Numbered from the stretch's first letter, positions 20,290 to 32,989 are shown. The stretch: 64,000 nt of DNA from Emydura subglobosa (GCA_007922225.1 ML679961.1:72024890-72088889), one strand, 5' to 3'. Program-made: numbers and translations. Notes: generated from the sequence alone by a model not told the origin.

Positions 20290-23035
20290 GATCACCGAAC
20301 ACCACAGGGGGGCGGAGGGGGATTCGCAAAGAAGAGAACATGGTCAGGACACCCAAGAATGTGATGAGTCCGCACATTTATACCTGTCAGCCTAACTAAG
20401 CATGTGTACCACACTCATTATCACAGTCTCTGAGTGCCTCCTGTGAAGCCCAGCATGCAAGTTAAAACCCTCCTGCCTCCCTCAGTGGAATCCCCTTGGG
20501 TGCACAGAACTGCTAAAGTGTCCCAATTTGTTCAGGATCAGTTTGTGAATAGGAGAAAATTAAAAGGTGAAATTGATTGGAGAAAATTCTTCCTTGTGAA
20601 TTGTTCACTGAAATAGCTCACAAGAACCCTTTGTAAAGACAGAGACAGAAAGATAGACAGACAGAGGAGACAATTAGAGACAAGCTTGCATTAAAATCCC
20701 CTGGATCCTCCTTGAGGAAAATCAGAACTTCATTATTCTCCTCTCTGTATAATGTGATGACTCAGAACACCAGTTTGGAACAGCCCAAAACACTTGTAAA
20801 TTACAGATTTGACTTTGGAGGTGAATTCATCTGCTCACCACCATTTCTAATAAATATAACAATTGAAATCCTAGCCCCAAAAAACTCTACATCAAAACTC
20901 CCATTGACTTCAATAGGGCCAGGATTTTACTTAACATATCTGCCACTCACCTCCACCACCCCAAAAACTTTAAATACCATATATGTTTTGACACATAACA
21001 GTGACATCTTAATTACCTCTGAAAATAAATTATTTTACAATTCTATATAAAATTTAAATCATCACCAGACAGTGGAGCTAAAGAGCCATAAATAAATGCT
21101 AGAAGGAATAGTGTTTCTCTTTCCTTTACCTAGTGTAGAGAGTATGTATATTAACAACAAGTCAAAGAGGCATCATTCATTTATGTGCAGGTGTTAAGTC
21201 ATAAAGTATTTGATTCAGTGCAAAATAACAGGCAAGTTTGCTTTATGGGCCAAAATCAGTCCTGTGAAAAGGGTGTAACTCTTTTGAACTCAGGGCTGAA
21301 TTTTACTCATTTGAGTACTTACTGTAGCTATTCCTCTAGGTCCTTCGAAAAGTGATATACAATGCAGCTATATTACTCCCCCATCGTATTTATTTCACAG
21401 TGCTTGCAAATATTTAATGGCTATAATCACAGTAACCTCCCAATGTTTATTGAAAGGGGGCTGCTGAGGTTGGTTCAGGAAGGCAACGGGAAAGGGAGAA
21501 GAAGCTGAATCTATACCTTTGTATTTCTGGAAGGTTGAACAATTTCACAAAGTAGCTCCAGACTGTTATTTTAAGAGAGATGACAGTAGGCTGCAGAAGA
21601 GAAATTACAGATGGACATGCTGTACTGAAAAATAGTAAAAACCCTGTAATTTAAGGTCTGTTCTTACAATTCTGAAAGCCTTATCTAAGATGAGGGACAT
21701 GCCATTTTTATTTTCAAAGCTCTCCTTATTAGCTTTATATGTGGCTTTTTTGACCCAAGAAAGGAGAAAGGGAACAGGTTGGTCTTTTTTATGGGGAGCT
21801 TAGAATCTCCCCTCATTGTGTTGCACTTTTAACACTCTATGGCTACATGCACAGAGACCTCACATTTTTGGGTAATACAGAATGCAGAATATTCTGTTGA
21901 AGAAACACAGGATTTTACCTGCCACATGTACTTGGATACCATGGGGGCAAGTGTGAGATAGACAGAATTAAATAACAATCTCCATCAACTGTTAATATTG
22001 TTAGAGCTTTTCTATTCCTTTCAGTTTTCCAGCCACAAGGGGCAAATGTAATCCCAAACATTTGAGTAGTTTTGATTCCACACTGCAGAGGGCACTGCTG
22101 TACAGCAGAGCCAATCACCTTAGCTACCGTTGAATCATATTAAAAGTATTTTTTAAAATCAGTTTGCATCTAGTTAGCATTTGCTACAGTGCAGTGGGAT
22201 CGACAGCTGTGAAAACCTGGGATGCTGTATAGCTATTGACTCACAAAGGTGTGGTAGTTACTTCACTTGAACTGGCCACTCTTTAGGCCATTCACATGGC
22301 CACCACAACAAAATTAGGTGCCTCAGCATCTCATTTCATGCAGTAGGTGGAAGAAGAAATATTTCTAAAATTTAGAATATTTAATTGCTGGACATTGCAA
22401 TCTAATAATAACTGGAGGATTGCTTGTTAAGACCATATTCTTGGCTAAATACTGTGGCTCCAAAGTTTGTTTAACTGAAGATCTGACTATTTATTACCTT
22501 ATAAGAAGGATGCATCCTGGGATTCTCTTTTTAAAATAACTACTGCCCACAAAGCTCTTTTCCCTCACTTCACTGAAACTCTTCTAGTATGTTAATGAAA
22601 TATCATTTTGTCATTAGGACTATGCCTATTGGGACCCTGCATCCTCCTCCTCCTCTAGATCTTAAACATGCATGAATGCACTTCTAAAAATTTTCCCTGT
22701 AATAAATTTCTAAGGGGTTTTAGTGCTGGTGAAAGGTGATAGATGGGCACCCCTGAAGGTGTGAGACCTCTATCTTCAGCTTGGGTAGGCCACAGGTAGT
22801 AGCTGTGCAAGCTGCCCTTATACTGTCCTATCAATGGGTTTCAAACCTGGTCTGGAGAGAGCAGTTCCAGGCATGAGAGAATAATTCAAGCTCTGTAGCC
22901 TATTCAGTCCTTGGTCTCTCTGTTGTTACTGCCAAAAGAGAGACAAATGAGGCCAATTTTCATGTTATTTTCTTTGATGCACCCACCTTCCCAAAAGGAA
23001 TGGGGCTCAGTATGAAACCAATTAAACATATTATA
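20290..23035. other. Unannotated stretch with one palindromic core
   Basis: No gene is recognised; a 112-codon frame at 20712-21050 has no family features. The core 'ctcccattgacttcaatagg' at 20901-20920 is the centre of a decayed small foldback repeat. The rest shows nothing I can name. Confidence 0.4.
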
Positions 23036-23039
23036 ATGA

Positions 23040-23335
23040 ACTGACTAATGTTGGTATGCACCACTTGCCTCCGCTGGCTAGAATCAGAAATGCTCAGCTG
23101 TATGTCATAGACCCTATACGCCTAACAGCAAATGGTTATTCTCCTGGACTTGCACTTTTGGAGCAGAATAATCTGAATTCACTTCCCCGCTGTCTCACTG
23201 ATACTCCAGGTGGCCATGGTGTGCAACCCAGCAACAGATGTGAAGTCCTTGGTAGAGACAAATTTGTACCAGATTAAACTAACGTGCAATAAATGGCATA
23301 TTGAATCTCAGTGAAATGGGTGACCATGTGGATTT
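23040..23335. repeat. Possible uncharacterised interspersed repeat
   Basis: A GC-richer segment with a sharp change of texture relative to its flanks. It contains a 73-codon open frame with no features. It reads like a repeat (phrases such as 'tcatagaccctatacgcct' and 'ttgaatctcagtgaaatggg'), but I found no second copy in the window, so the call is weak. Confidence 0.25.
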
Positions 23336-24210
23336 AGTTTAATTTAAAGTGATACAGAAAAGTGCATTTGTTTGAAATCCTAAACTCTTCTATGGCTTTT
23401 CCTTCTATTTCTTCCCAAGGAACATTTGAACCATTATTGCAAGAATTTGAGGAACAAATATAACAGATGCTGTCCTGGAAAGAGGGGATTGAAAGGTACT
23501 CAGAGCAGTCCAGTTTTTTAAGTCCTTTCTGATTCCATGCTGTACAAAGGGAAATTCTGGAATTCTTCATCATACAATGGAACATTTCTTTAGTCCTCAC
23601 TTTCGGGTGGCTTTAGAGAACCAAGAAGAAGAAAAAAGAAAAACAGTGTTTTAGCAACAAAATATATAGATAGGACTGATCCACACACTTGTTTCAGTTT
23701 ATAGATCACGAGTGCTGACAGCCCACCAGTCTGAATAGGGACTCTCAGTGTGAGACCTGTACAGCATGGACTGCAGCAGTGCATGATTTTCCCACTCCAT
23801 CATTGCGCTTCATGCATGACATAGGGGTACCTGTAGCAGTGAGGGGGGATTTGGTCTCCCTAGCCACTGATAGCAAGAGAGAGCAAGAGGTCAGATTAGA
23901 AGTTTGCAAAGATTGTCTAACACGTTGTAATCTTTATGGATGAAGGATTCTATATGAATAAAAGATCTTTATCTTTATCCTTATGCCTGCTCTCTGGACT
24001 TGCCACTCTCTCTAATCAATCCATATACCAATATTGTACACATCACACTATTTGCACATGCAATGGTGGTAACTTTGCTTGAAAGTAGGTGCTCAATTTT
24101 GCACAGCTCTAGGCTTCCACATTTTTGAAAAGCGGACTTTAAATGGTAGCACACTTTGAGAGCTGGAGCCCAGATACAAAGTGTGATTGGCACACTAAAA
24201 ACTAGAAAGA
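23336..24210. other. Unannotated stretch
   Basis: No gene or repeat is recognised. Confidence 0.4.
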
Positions 24211-24214
24211 GAGA

Positions 24215-24400
24215 CAGTCATAATAATACTTTGCACGTCTCTTGCACTTTTCATCCAAGTATCTCAAAACATCAGTTAATTCTGGCTCATAAATTTCCTT
24301 TACTGGGAATGGAGGAACACAGAGAGTTTAAGTGACTTGCCTGAAGTCACACAATGAGCCAACAGCAGAGCCACGGATAGAACCCTCCTCCCCACATTCC
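24215..24400 (-). mobile_element. MIR/CORE-type SINE, minus strand
   Basis: In order: 'ataatactttgcacgtctct', 'tcatccaagtatctcaaaac', 'acacagagagtttaagtgac' and 'ttgcctgaagtcacacaatg', then 'gccaacagcagagccacgga'. This is the reverse of the SINE from 3' region to core and close to the tRNA-like head. It is one of the better preserved copies. Confidence 0.75.
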
Positions 24401-25205
24401 CACCACCAAGCACAGAGGTACCCTGGAGATGGGGGGAAAGCAATAGTATAGCCAAGGGTGATTAGAGTTTACGCACTTCTAGTTTGGTGAATATGGAGTT
24501 TAGTTTAGATCACTTCTTTTTTCACTACTACCCCACTGGTTGCCAAACAGTATGATGTTGGACACTATATAGAGACATAAAGCCATGAAACTGCCTGCTA
24601 ATATGTTCCCCATCTAGAATGTAGAGTAGATTAGAAAAAGTAAAAGAGTAGATTAGTGAGGACATTTTCGTTTTCTGACAGAGCAGCACAGGCCTGAGAT
24701 ATCATGATCGCTTCAGCTTCTCATGTAAGTGTTAACAGTGCCTTATTTCAGAAGTGGGGCAAGAATTGGCTGAAGCAGCGGGCTGCCTCAGCCCGGCTCT
24801 TGAAAACATCTTATGGAGATTAGGACACTGCTGTGAAGATGTGTAGGAATTCCTCTCAAATCTGACAGCCTCCGAGTAGCATGCTTTGATAGCTCTTTTA
24901 TATTTTAGACTCATGGATTTTTAATTTATTCAGAGAGTTTAGTTGTCACTGCTTTTGTTCTGATTAGTTGAGATTCTTGAGATTCTTGACTTTATATTAC
25001 GGAAATTGGGAGGATGCGTTTTCATGTTTCATCTCATTCGGTAGCCTGTATTTTTTTTTCTCCGCTTCACATTAGTGATTCTTTGAATAAATCTTGAGGA
25101 ACTCAATATTTTGCTCTATGTGTGATGTTATCTGGTAACTAGCTTGCAAACAAGGACCCACATGCATGGTAAGAAATCACTGTCCCAAGAGATCTTAAAA
25201 ATCTT
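24401..25205. other. Unannotated stretch
   Basis: No gene is recognised. A two-unit tandem of 'agattcttg' lies at 24971-24988. The 24640-25130 interval has no repeat signature but also no positive evidence of function. Confidence 0.35.
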
Positions 25206-25207
25206 TC

Positions 25208-25800
25208 CTAGACAGCATTTAAGGCCAGACGGGACCACCAGATTATTTAGTCTGACCTCCTGTATATCACAGGCCATTAATTTTCACCTATATATCCCTA
25301 TATTATGCCCAACACTTTAACTAGACTGGAGGATTTCAGTCCGCAAGAGACTAAACTGTGCCATCAGAGAGAACAGGAGAGATCCAGGTGCCACCAGTAC
25401 TCAAGGTCCCTGCAGTGGCAGAAAATTAATTAGGTGGGATATGCCCAGATGATCACAGCAGGCAAACCAGGCCCCTTGCTACAAAGGACAGTGAAAAACA
25501 CCCAAGGCCCTAGCCTTGACTCTGCTCATCTGAGCAAAATACACCAGCCAGCCATCTAGGAAGAGGAGTCTCTGTACCGCCTCAGAGCACCAGTCCACTT
25601 TGTCCAGGATTCTGATTCTAGCTGTGGCCAATCTCTAATGCTTCAGAGGAAGGTGAGGAAAATCCCAGAATACATCTAACCAATTGTGCACTGGGGGAGA
25701 AGAATTCTTTTCTGGCCGCTACAGACAACCGGCAGAAGCCCCAAAGTGTCAGATGTGATTATCTTAATGCAGAGCTGCAGGTATTATGCACATGTTGAAG
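25208..25800 (-). mobile_element. CR1 LINE, 3' region, minus strand
   Basis: It starts with 'tttaaggccagacgggacca', then 'ttagtctgacctcctgtata' and 'cacaggccattaatttt', which is the CR1 3' untranslated region read in reverse. It continues through a decayed 'cagaggaaggtgaggaaaat' and 'ggagaagaattcttttctgg'. The 5' limit near 25800 is approximate. It is older than the copy at 16846, judged by the many changes. Confidence 0.75.
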
Positions 25801-25857
25801 GCAATGCAGACAATCCCATTCTCTCCTTGGCCATGAAGAAAGAGGATGAACATGGTG

Positions 25858-26485
25858 CCTGACAGATTCCAAGGCTGGAGGGGAACACAATGACTATCCA
25901 GCCCAACCTATGCCCACACAGGCCTCAGAATTTCTCTCGGGAGCTGGATTAAAGCATATCTTTTAAAAAGATTCCAAGTGGTGGGGAGTCCATCACCTCC
26001 CCCGCCCCCATAAACTATTCCAATGTTTAATTACCTACATAGAGAGGACAGTGTGTCTTACGTCAATATGTTGATTTATCTAACTTCATCGTCTAGCTGC
26101 TGGATTTTATTATGCCTTTGTCAACAAGGTTGAAAAGTCCCATCAAATCAGCTCTCAACCGTCTCTTCGATAAGCTGAATTAATTGATCTCCTTAAGTTT
26201 CACATCCTCAGACTTGTTTTCCAGGCCCTGGATTATTTTTATGGTTCTCCTTCAAACTCTCTCTAGCATTTCCATATCCTTCTTGAAGTGTGGACACCGC
26301 AACTCGACACAGTTTTCTAATAGCAGTCATAAATAATGGGTACTGCAGCAATATCACTTCCCTGCTTCTACCTGATATTCCCCTTTTGTACATCCAAGAT
26401 CACATCAGTCCTCTTGGCCACTGTATTGCACTGAGCGCTCATGTTGAGGTGATTGTCGCCAATGACCCTTAAATCCTGCATAAAA
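25858..26485 (-). mobile_element. Second CR1 LINE fragment, minus strand, directly adjacent
   Basis: A fresh CR1-like start, 'ccaaggctggaggggaacac' then 'tatccagcccaacctatgc', is followed by 'gtctcttcgataagctgaat', 'ctccttaagtttcacatcct', 'ttatggttctccttcaaact' and 'cttgaagtgtggacaccgc'. These are the reverse of the CR1 3' part of the coding region. Because a 3' end appears again 650 bp after the first, this is a separate insertion in the same orientation. Confidence 0.7.
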
Positions 26486-26489
26486 GATA

Positions 26490-27180
26490 ATAAGGTGAGT
26501 TTTTATGTGAACCCCTGAGGGAGCAAGAAAACCTGTTAGTAAATATGAGTGTTCTTGTAAGCCGTGGAGCCCCCTTGGAAGAGAAATGAGAACCCCTCAT
26601 TTTAGATCAGTAAATAACCGCTGCTGGACAACAGGGAGAAACAAACCGTCTTACTGTTCTGCGCTCTAAGGACAATGGGCTCTTCTACTACAGTAAATTG
26701 GAGTGGGCGCATGCTTCCGCTCAGCATCAAAGTGAAGTGTGATATATTAAAGAAAATATGGAGGAAATATGGAAACTTTTGGTTGTTAGGCCCAACTTAC
26801 GGAGACATGAAGAAAATCTAAACTGACAAGCTAGGAGAAGCACTGGCAGTCTTTTGGTTTAGCTATAGTAACTTTGCTAATCTGTGTTTGAAATAATATT
26901 ATTTATAACACAAAATTTATGCCACTCTAGTAGTGGTTTTGTTGCATCTGACTAGACACAGGACTTTTGCTTTATTTTCCAACCTAGTCCAAATAAACTG
27001 TATTTTTATTTACAAGACAAGGAGTAGGATTGCTGTTGCTTACAGTGGAAAGAAGAAATTTGATTTTTTACTTTAAGGGAGGAATAAGCAGGAGTGAGGC
27101 AATGGCTGAGGCACTTGTTCAAGAGTAGAAAGGGGTTTCTACTGGATCTCAGAATTGTAAGAGCAGGGACTGCTCAAGGA
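26490..27180. other. Unannotated stretch
   Basis: No gene or repeat is recognised. Confidence 0.4.
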
Positions 27181-27189
27181 CAGAACTCT

Positions 27190-27275
27190 GATGAAATGAC
27201 CAATGCGGAGTATTTAGGAGTAGTACAGATCAGGACTGAGGTGCATCGGCATTGCTGGGGGTGAACAAGTCACAA
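27190..27275. repeat. Interspersed repeat related to 1500-1610
   Basis: 'agatcaggactgaggtgcat' and 'cggcattgctgggggtg' align with 'aggtcaagactgaaatgcat' and 'cagcatagctgtgtgtg' at 1564-1602 in the same orientation. The family is unknown. Confidence 0.4.
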
Positions 27276-27419
27276 TAGGTCGGCTCACACCCTGCTTGTC
27301 TCTAATCCAACACTTTCATGAACATTAACTTGAGCACAAATTTAGAAAAAATAATTAAAGGAAGATACATTCCGAGGAAGGGGCTGGTTCTGTTCTCTTT
27401 TATATTTTGTATCTCTGTG

Positions 27420-27480
27420 GATTTCAGTGGATTTACTCCAGATTAACAGCAGAGTAAATGAAACCAGAATAAGGCCCAAA
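27420..27480. repeat. Half of a short foldback repeat
   Basis: 'atttcagtggatttactcca' followed by 'gattaacagcagagtaaatg' and 'ccagaataaggccc' corresponds to the right half of the small foldback family (core 'ttcagtgga', end 'ggccc'). Confidence 0.4.
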
Positions 27481-27524
27481 GCAGTTAAGAGGAATCAAAA
27501 TACAATTCCCCTGCCCTCTTCTTA

Positions 27525-27600
27525 GGTCTCATCTATACATAAATATTACACTAGTTAAACTTGTCACTGGTCTGGAGTGATTCATGACTATGAAGGCCAA
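27525..27600. mobile_element. MITE end fragment
   Basis: 'cttaggtctcatctatacat' resembles the cttagg...tctacact terminus of the palindromic elements. Only one end is visible, directly before the LTR-like stretch. Confidence 0.35.
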
Positions 27601-27613
27601 ATTCAGGACAGAT

Positions 27614-28494
27614 TGTCAAGAAGCAGAGACCCCAAACGGGTTGTGTGTTCTATACTGAGATTTCACTAACCCAGTAACAAATGTGAACTCCTAAAGCACT
27701 ATAACTCCAGGGTAAGACTGTTACAGATAGTCTCCTTGGGCATTCCAGTCTTGGTGATAGGTGGATGCTATATACCAAAGATGACATAAGATTCAGGTTG
27801 CTTCCAGTACCAAGGGATCAGTCATTTACCCCCAGATCAATTTGTATCTTAGATCTTTCAACACAGTCAATGCTTGTAGCCAACCCTGTAATAAACTAAC
27901 TAAAGATTTATTAATTAGGAAAAAGAAATTAGAGTTATTTACAGGTAAAAGCAGGCAACATATATACACAAATGAGTTACAGTTCATGGTTCCAAAAGGT
28001 GTCAGTGTTGTCATAGTCAGTCAGCACTGAATGTCTTTTAGGCCTAACCTAGGCTGACCCTGGGGATCTCTGTTACTGTTTTGTAGCTCCAGTGCTCCAG
28101 CCCTGTAAGAATCTAAACAGCAGATGAAATGAGGGGTTTTCTTATCAGCTATCTTTATTTTCTTCTTCCAGAATGAAGTTGATGGGAGGAATCCTTTTGC
28201 ACATAGCCTTTTCATGGGCATGAAGAGTTTATTAACAAAGTCTTTGTATTTTGTTGTCCCACAATGGCCCATTTAGTTTCAATAGCCTTCTTGATGAGCA
28301 AGAGACAATCCCTCCTGTAAGGTTCACAGTTCCAGGGCAAACATTTATTACAGTTACAAAAGCAAAACTTAAATATATCATATAAATCATATAAGGTAAT
28401 ATATATTATATATATGATGAGAATACTATAAGTGAGTACTACATGCAGCAACTAACAAGCATTTGATAAAGGCTAAACACTTCAGATCCCAACA
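27614..28494 (-). mobile_element. Probable LTR or LTR fragment, minus strand
   Basis: The stretch could run from 'tgtcaagaag' at 27614 to '...cccaaca' at 28494, i.e. TG...CA ends on the minus strand. Several 'tttatt' words on the plus strand (27908, 28230, 28346) give AATAAA signals on the minus strand. The phrase 'gcagagaccccaaacgggtt' and the following text resemble an endogenous retrovirus LTR. No matching 5-bp duplication was found at the proposed borders, so the borders are tentative. Confidence 0.4.
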
Positions 28495-28499
28495 GAAAA

Positions 28500-31400
28500 T
28501 GTGTTTGCAGTGCCTCAGGACTCCCATCAGTGGACTCTCAGCGATCTACTATGCCCCTCCTAGCCTCTCTGCACCCACGATCTCTCTGCCACATTTTGAA
28601 CATCCAGCACCATCCACCCTCCCCTGCCCACAAACCTTCCCAAAAAGCACAGTGGTGTGCTGGCTCAATGGGAGTGTTCTGTAGTTTTATATATGCTATT
28701 ATTTGGAAGAGAAATGGGGCTGGTGGAGAGGAAGGGAAAGATACTTTGGTGTTCTTCCAAATGAAGTCAGTGAACAAGCACTGTTCATTTCAATCACATA
28801 ATGTAGTACGTAGGCCCTCAATCACTGCTGAGTCCAGGACAGGACTTATGGAAACCCTATGTGGTGACACTCCATTCCACTGTCAATGTTTGTCAGTCTG
28901 GGAACTAGAATCAACTACAAGTCTATGACCAGCAGCCTCAATGAAAACTCCTCTTCGTGTTCAGTCGAGCTGAATTCCATAACCCCTTTGTGAAGGACCC
29001 TGTAAATATTCCTTCTCTCAATAAATCAGGTTAAAGAATCCCAGACTATGTGTGAACTACTGCATTTGCCTTCACATTTGCTACACAGCTGGTATCTAAC
29101 TCAATGCTTTGTAATGCATGTTAGGAGACCTAAAGTATCAGCTGTTAGCTTTCTCTGAAACACCGTTTAAAAGAACTCTTTGGAAATACAAGCTTCAGCT
29201 GTCACTTTAAATTGCAGTTCTGCTCTGAAAAGTGATTCTAAAAAGGGCATCATGGGGTCCCCTATTTATTTCCTGTCAGTGATTTCTCTGATCAGATTCG
29301 CTCAGTTCACAAGTCAGAAAATGTTTTCTTTTCCTAACTGCTGGTGCTGCAATTCCACATGGGATCTGAAAACTCACCAGGATCTTTCTGCTATGTACAT
29401 CAGCACAAGCGTTAAAGATTTTACTATCAAATTTAACTGCCCATTTTTCTGAAGATGCATGAGACAGATTAGAATGTAACTCATTCTGCCACAGTGGTGT
29501 TGGCTTCCTCGGGTAAAAGGGAGTGAAAAAAATGGGTCGCATCAGTAAGGAGATGAGACTTGAAAATATACAGTAGGGAAGTCACCCCTGAGCCCAGTGC
29601 AGCAACTGAAGGAAGGGGCAATGTGTTTCCCTGATCCTGGGGCTGGGTATGTACTCAGTGCAGGTTAGAACTGCCTTAACTTGTGCTTGGCTGCCAGTAG
29701 CTCTCTGGGCTATTCCAGCATCTGTGAATAACTAGAGTGTGGGAACACTGTGACCATACTATCTGATGACCTAATTTGTACCTTGTATTACAAGCTCCTG
29801 TGGGAAAGGGTGTAGAGTTGGCTACATCTGCTGGGTTTCCCCCCTCTGCTAGGGTTATTAACTGGGAGTCTTTAAGCCTGCTTTCCCATCACTTTATGCC
29901 AGCTCTACTACTATTGACCTCATCCTCCAGCATAAACTGATTGAAATACACTTATGAATCCCTTCCATGGAGAGCAGAGACATTGAATTAGAAGGTGCCA
30001 TCTTTAGATTTTCAGTTTTCTGATATAAGCTCAGAAAGGGAGACAAAAGAAGAAGAGGGTATTAGCATGTTATGTGCAGACAGAAAAACCAAAGTATCGT
30101 TAGAAGAGGTTCTGTCTGCTACACGCTGGTAACAGGAGAGACAGTGGAAGGTTTTGTTCTGTTATGGGGGAGACAGGCATGAAAGGAGAACAGAACTGTG
30201 ATTACAACAGAGAAGCCAAAGAGCTCCCTACAGTTTGGATAGCAACAAACTGGGAAGGAGAAGGGAGAGGAGGATGGAAGAAATTTCAGCAGGATTTTTT
30301 ACTTAGTTTCTGAGTCTGCATTTTAAATGAACTCTGATTCAGCTGGAAAAACTCAGCGGAAAACACTGCAACATACATTTCCTCCTAGCTCCCATCTCTG
30401 TCGGACTCTGGTAGGCAATGCATTAGCACCTTCTATAATTCTTACAGTAGACTGGGAGCTTCCTCATTATTATTTAATATCTTGGCTCATTTCATAATCA
30501 TATTCAGTTTTAGAAGGGAAAATTTGTTTCACTGAAATCAAAGCTCAGAAGTGGTATCAGAGATGGCATCTGGTCCAACTTCTGATTCCTGTGAACCTGC
30601 AAACTAGACAACCCACGTAAATGGGCATGAACTTGTCATACTCAAACTTTTCTTAAAGTTTTCCAGCCTGACTCAAACATAGGGTTAATTCAAATCAAAC
30701 TCTCTGATACTAAAAAGATGAGGGTCTCACAACTGCCTAGAGAGATAGGTAGATTGATGGACAGAATGTATGCAGATTTCAGGGTCTCCAAATCTGATTT
30801 TACATAAATCTTGAAAAATCCAATTTGAGCTAAATTTTGAAGGATTAACATAGCTGCTTCTGTAGTCCACAAGCCCCTCAATCTTTTCTATTAGTAGCCT
30901 ATTAATGCTCTGGAGTGCCTATTCCTTATTTAAAGGACTTTCTAGTATGGAGTAAAATACTCCATTGTTCCCTAATTGTAGAATCAAGTATGCATAAATA
31001 GTTTACCAAAATTGCGTTGTTGCACTTAGACAATTTTTGAAATTGCCCTGTGTAACTTCATTAAACTCTGAGTCCGGAACGTTAATTTGAGGGAAGAAAA
31101 ATAACCATTTCCATGTTATTAGACCATTCAGGTGGTAAACACAGCCTCCGAAGAAGTCATCTAATCAGTGTTTCAGTCATCAGATTTAAATTGTAAATGA
31201 AACTGTTGTCTGTGCATTAGAAAAGCACATGCCATGTTTTGTTAACATAATCAGAAAAATGGAGCTGCCACAAACCCTTTCCCCATCTGCCAGTCATTGC
31301 ATTAAATGTTTCTGAAATTTTATTAGAATTCTCTGTCTCTGTAGATCCTGCTCAGCTGTGAAATTGAAATAGCAAACAGAAATATTACATTGCCACATAC

Positions 31401-31660
31401 AGTAGTGGCAGAAAAAGTCCATTTTTGAGATGTGCAGAGACAGGGGAAACTTCTTGTTTTTGTTAAGGTAAAGACAGAGAAGTGCATCTCCCGAAACCTG
31501 TGTACGCAGCAAAGAATGAGAAAGCGGAGGTTCCTTTCTTGTGACGTTTTTCTACAGCAACGGACAGGCTGTAGAGGTGCAGGAAGAGGTTCGCAGCATA
31601 CCCTTGTTAAAATCTCCCTCCTTTCCCTTCCCCCCCGACTTAAGGGAGGATTGGGATAGT
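28500..31660. other. Unannotated stretch
   Basis: No gene is recognised; the largest open frames in the window (132 codons at 28530-28928 plus strand, 128 codons at 31323-31709 minus strand) lie here and lack any family motif, signal peptide or membrane segment. No repeat is identified. Confidence 0.4.
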
Positions 31661-31664
31661 TCCC

Positions 31665-31954
31665 CTGAAGGCATGTCCACACTGTACCTGGAAGCTTGCT
31701 CCCCAGCACGGGTAGACAGAGGTACTAGCTCTGCTTGAGCTAGTGTACTAAAAATAGCAGTGTAGCTGGGAGTTGTGCAAGCAGCAGCTTGGGCTAGCCA
31801 CCTGAGTACAACTCACCTGGATCCCTGAGTGCTTCCTAGGGCAGCTAGCCCAAGCCACACATGCTATCCCTGGCTACACTGCTATTAGTGCAGTAGAGCT
31901 AGCATGTGTCTATCTATCCGTGCTGGAAAGCAATAGCTGTGTAGACACCCCTGG
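31665..31954. mobile_element. Palindromic MITE, about 290 bp, well preserved
   Basis: The left arm opens 'gaaggcatgtccacactgta' and carries 'agcacgggtagacagagg' and 'ctcttgagctagtgta'-like text (seen: 'ctgcttgagctagtgtacta'). The right arm carries the inverse words 'gtgcagtagagctagcatgt', 'ctatctatccgtgctggaaa' and 'gctgtgtagacacccc'. The centre has 'gcttgggctagccacctgag' against 'gggcagctagcccaagcc'. The whole element can fold into one long hairpin. It has no coding capacity. Members at 20004 and 60497 share the plan. Confidence 0.8.
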
Positions 31955-31959
31955 AGTCT

Positions 31960-32985
31960 GATGGAGTCACCCCCTTTCTGGATATTGCTAAACTATTATT
32001 GCAGGGGCTGATAAAATTAATGTTGAAAATATAAATCTTTGTCCTGTGGAATGGATCAGATTGCCCTAAATCGTAGGTATTTTCAAAACATTTCTTTGCC
32101 AAGGGTCTTCCCATGAGATCTTCATCTCCCACCTCAGATTGAAAGACAGGACACAGTTTGTAAAGGAATGAACGCTGGCCTGCACACAATCTTCAGAAGT
32201 TTGTTTGCAAAGTGGTGTTGCCTCCTGCTTGTGTATGAGAAACTGTTTTTGTTTCAATGGAAGGAAGAGAATGAGAAGATTCTCTAGTTACTCACCCCTC
32301 CTGCAAGCAACCCTCACTCCAACATGCAAGATTTATTACAGGCTGGAAGGACAATTTGTGGGATCCCTTTGCAAAATTATTGGCAGCACATCTTTGGGAT
32401 AGACACCTCCTTGTCTTCAGTGATCACAGAGTCTAATCAGTTTCCTGTCTTCCTCCTTGCTTTGATTGAAATTCATCCCTGTGCAGAAGGCCAGGACAAG
32501 GGAAAGGCTTATTTAAGTCCACACCATAAATCTTAAGTGGAACCTAGGTGCTGCATAGGCCTTGTGCTGGCTCTCTGCACAGAGAAGAATTTTACTCTCA
32601 CTCATCATGAACTTTTTCTTGAATTAGTTTAATGATCACAAAAATAAGGGAGAAGTCAGAGTTTTCTACCTACAGTTCTACCAATGGACCACAAACTGTT
32701 TCATCAACAAATCCCCATTTAACTCGACCCCTGCTTTTTGGATCTTACATTCTGGCCACTCTCCAATCCACCCCCTGTGGCATCTTGGCTTCCCCCACTC
32801 TATGATCTCCCCTGGCCTGAAACTTTGATATTAAGTTTCTAGGGAAAAATAATCTGACTCTTCAAGCATCCTTGAAACCTCATGAGGGCCCCATCAAAAT
32901 TGCAAGGCACTCAGTCCTCCCGAGGGGGCTCTTCAGAACATCTCAAATCCATTAATGCTCTGTGCCAGACCCATGAAAGCTCCCC
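31960..32985. other. Unannotated stretch
   Basis: No gene or repeat is recognised. Confidence 0.4.
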
Positions 32986-32989
32986 TCAA

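Noticed and set aside
28530..28928. 132-codon open frame on the plus strand, the longest in the window
   Set aside because: No domain, signal or membrane segment; overlapped by other frames on both strands; no splice context. A frame of this size is expected by chance in 64 kb.
31323..31709. 128-codon minus-strand frame
   Set aside because: It runs into the palindromic MITE at 31665 and shows no protein features.
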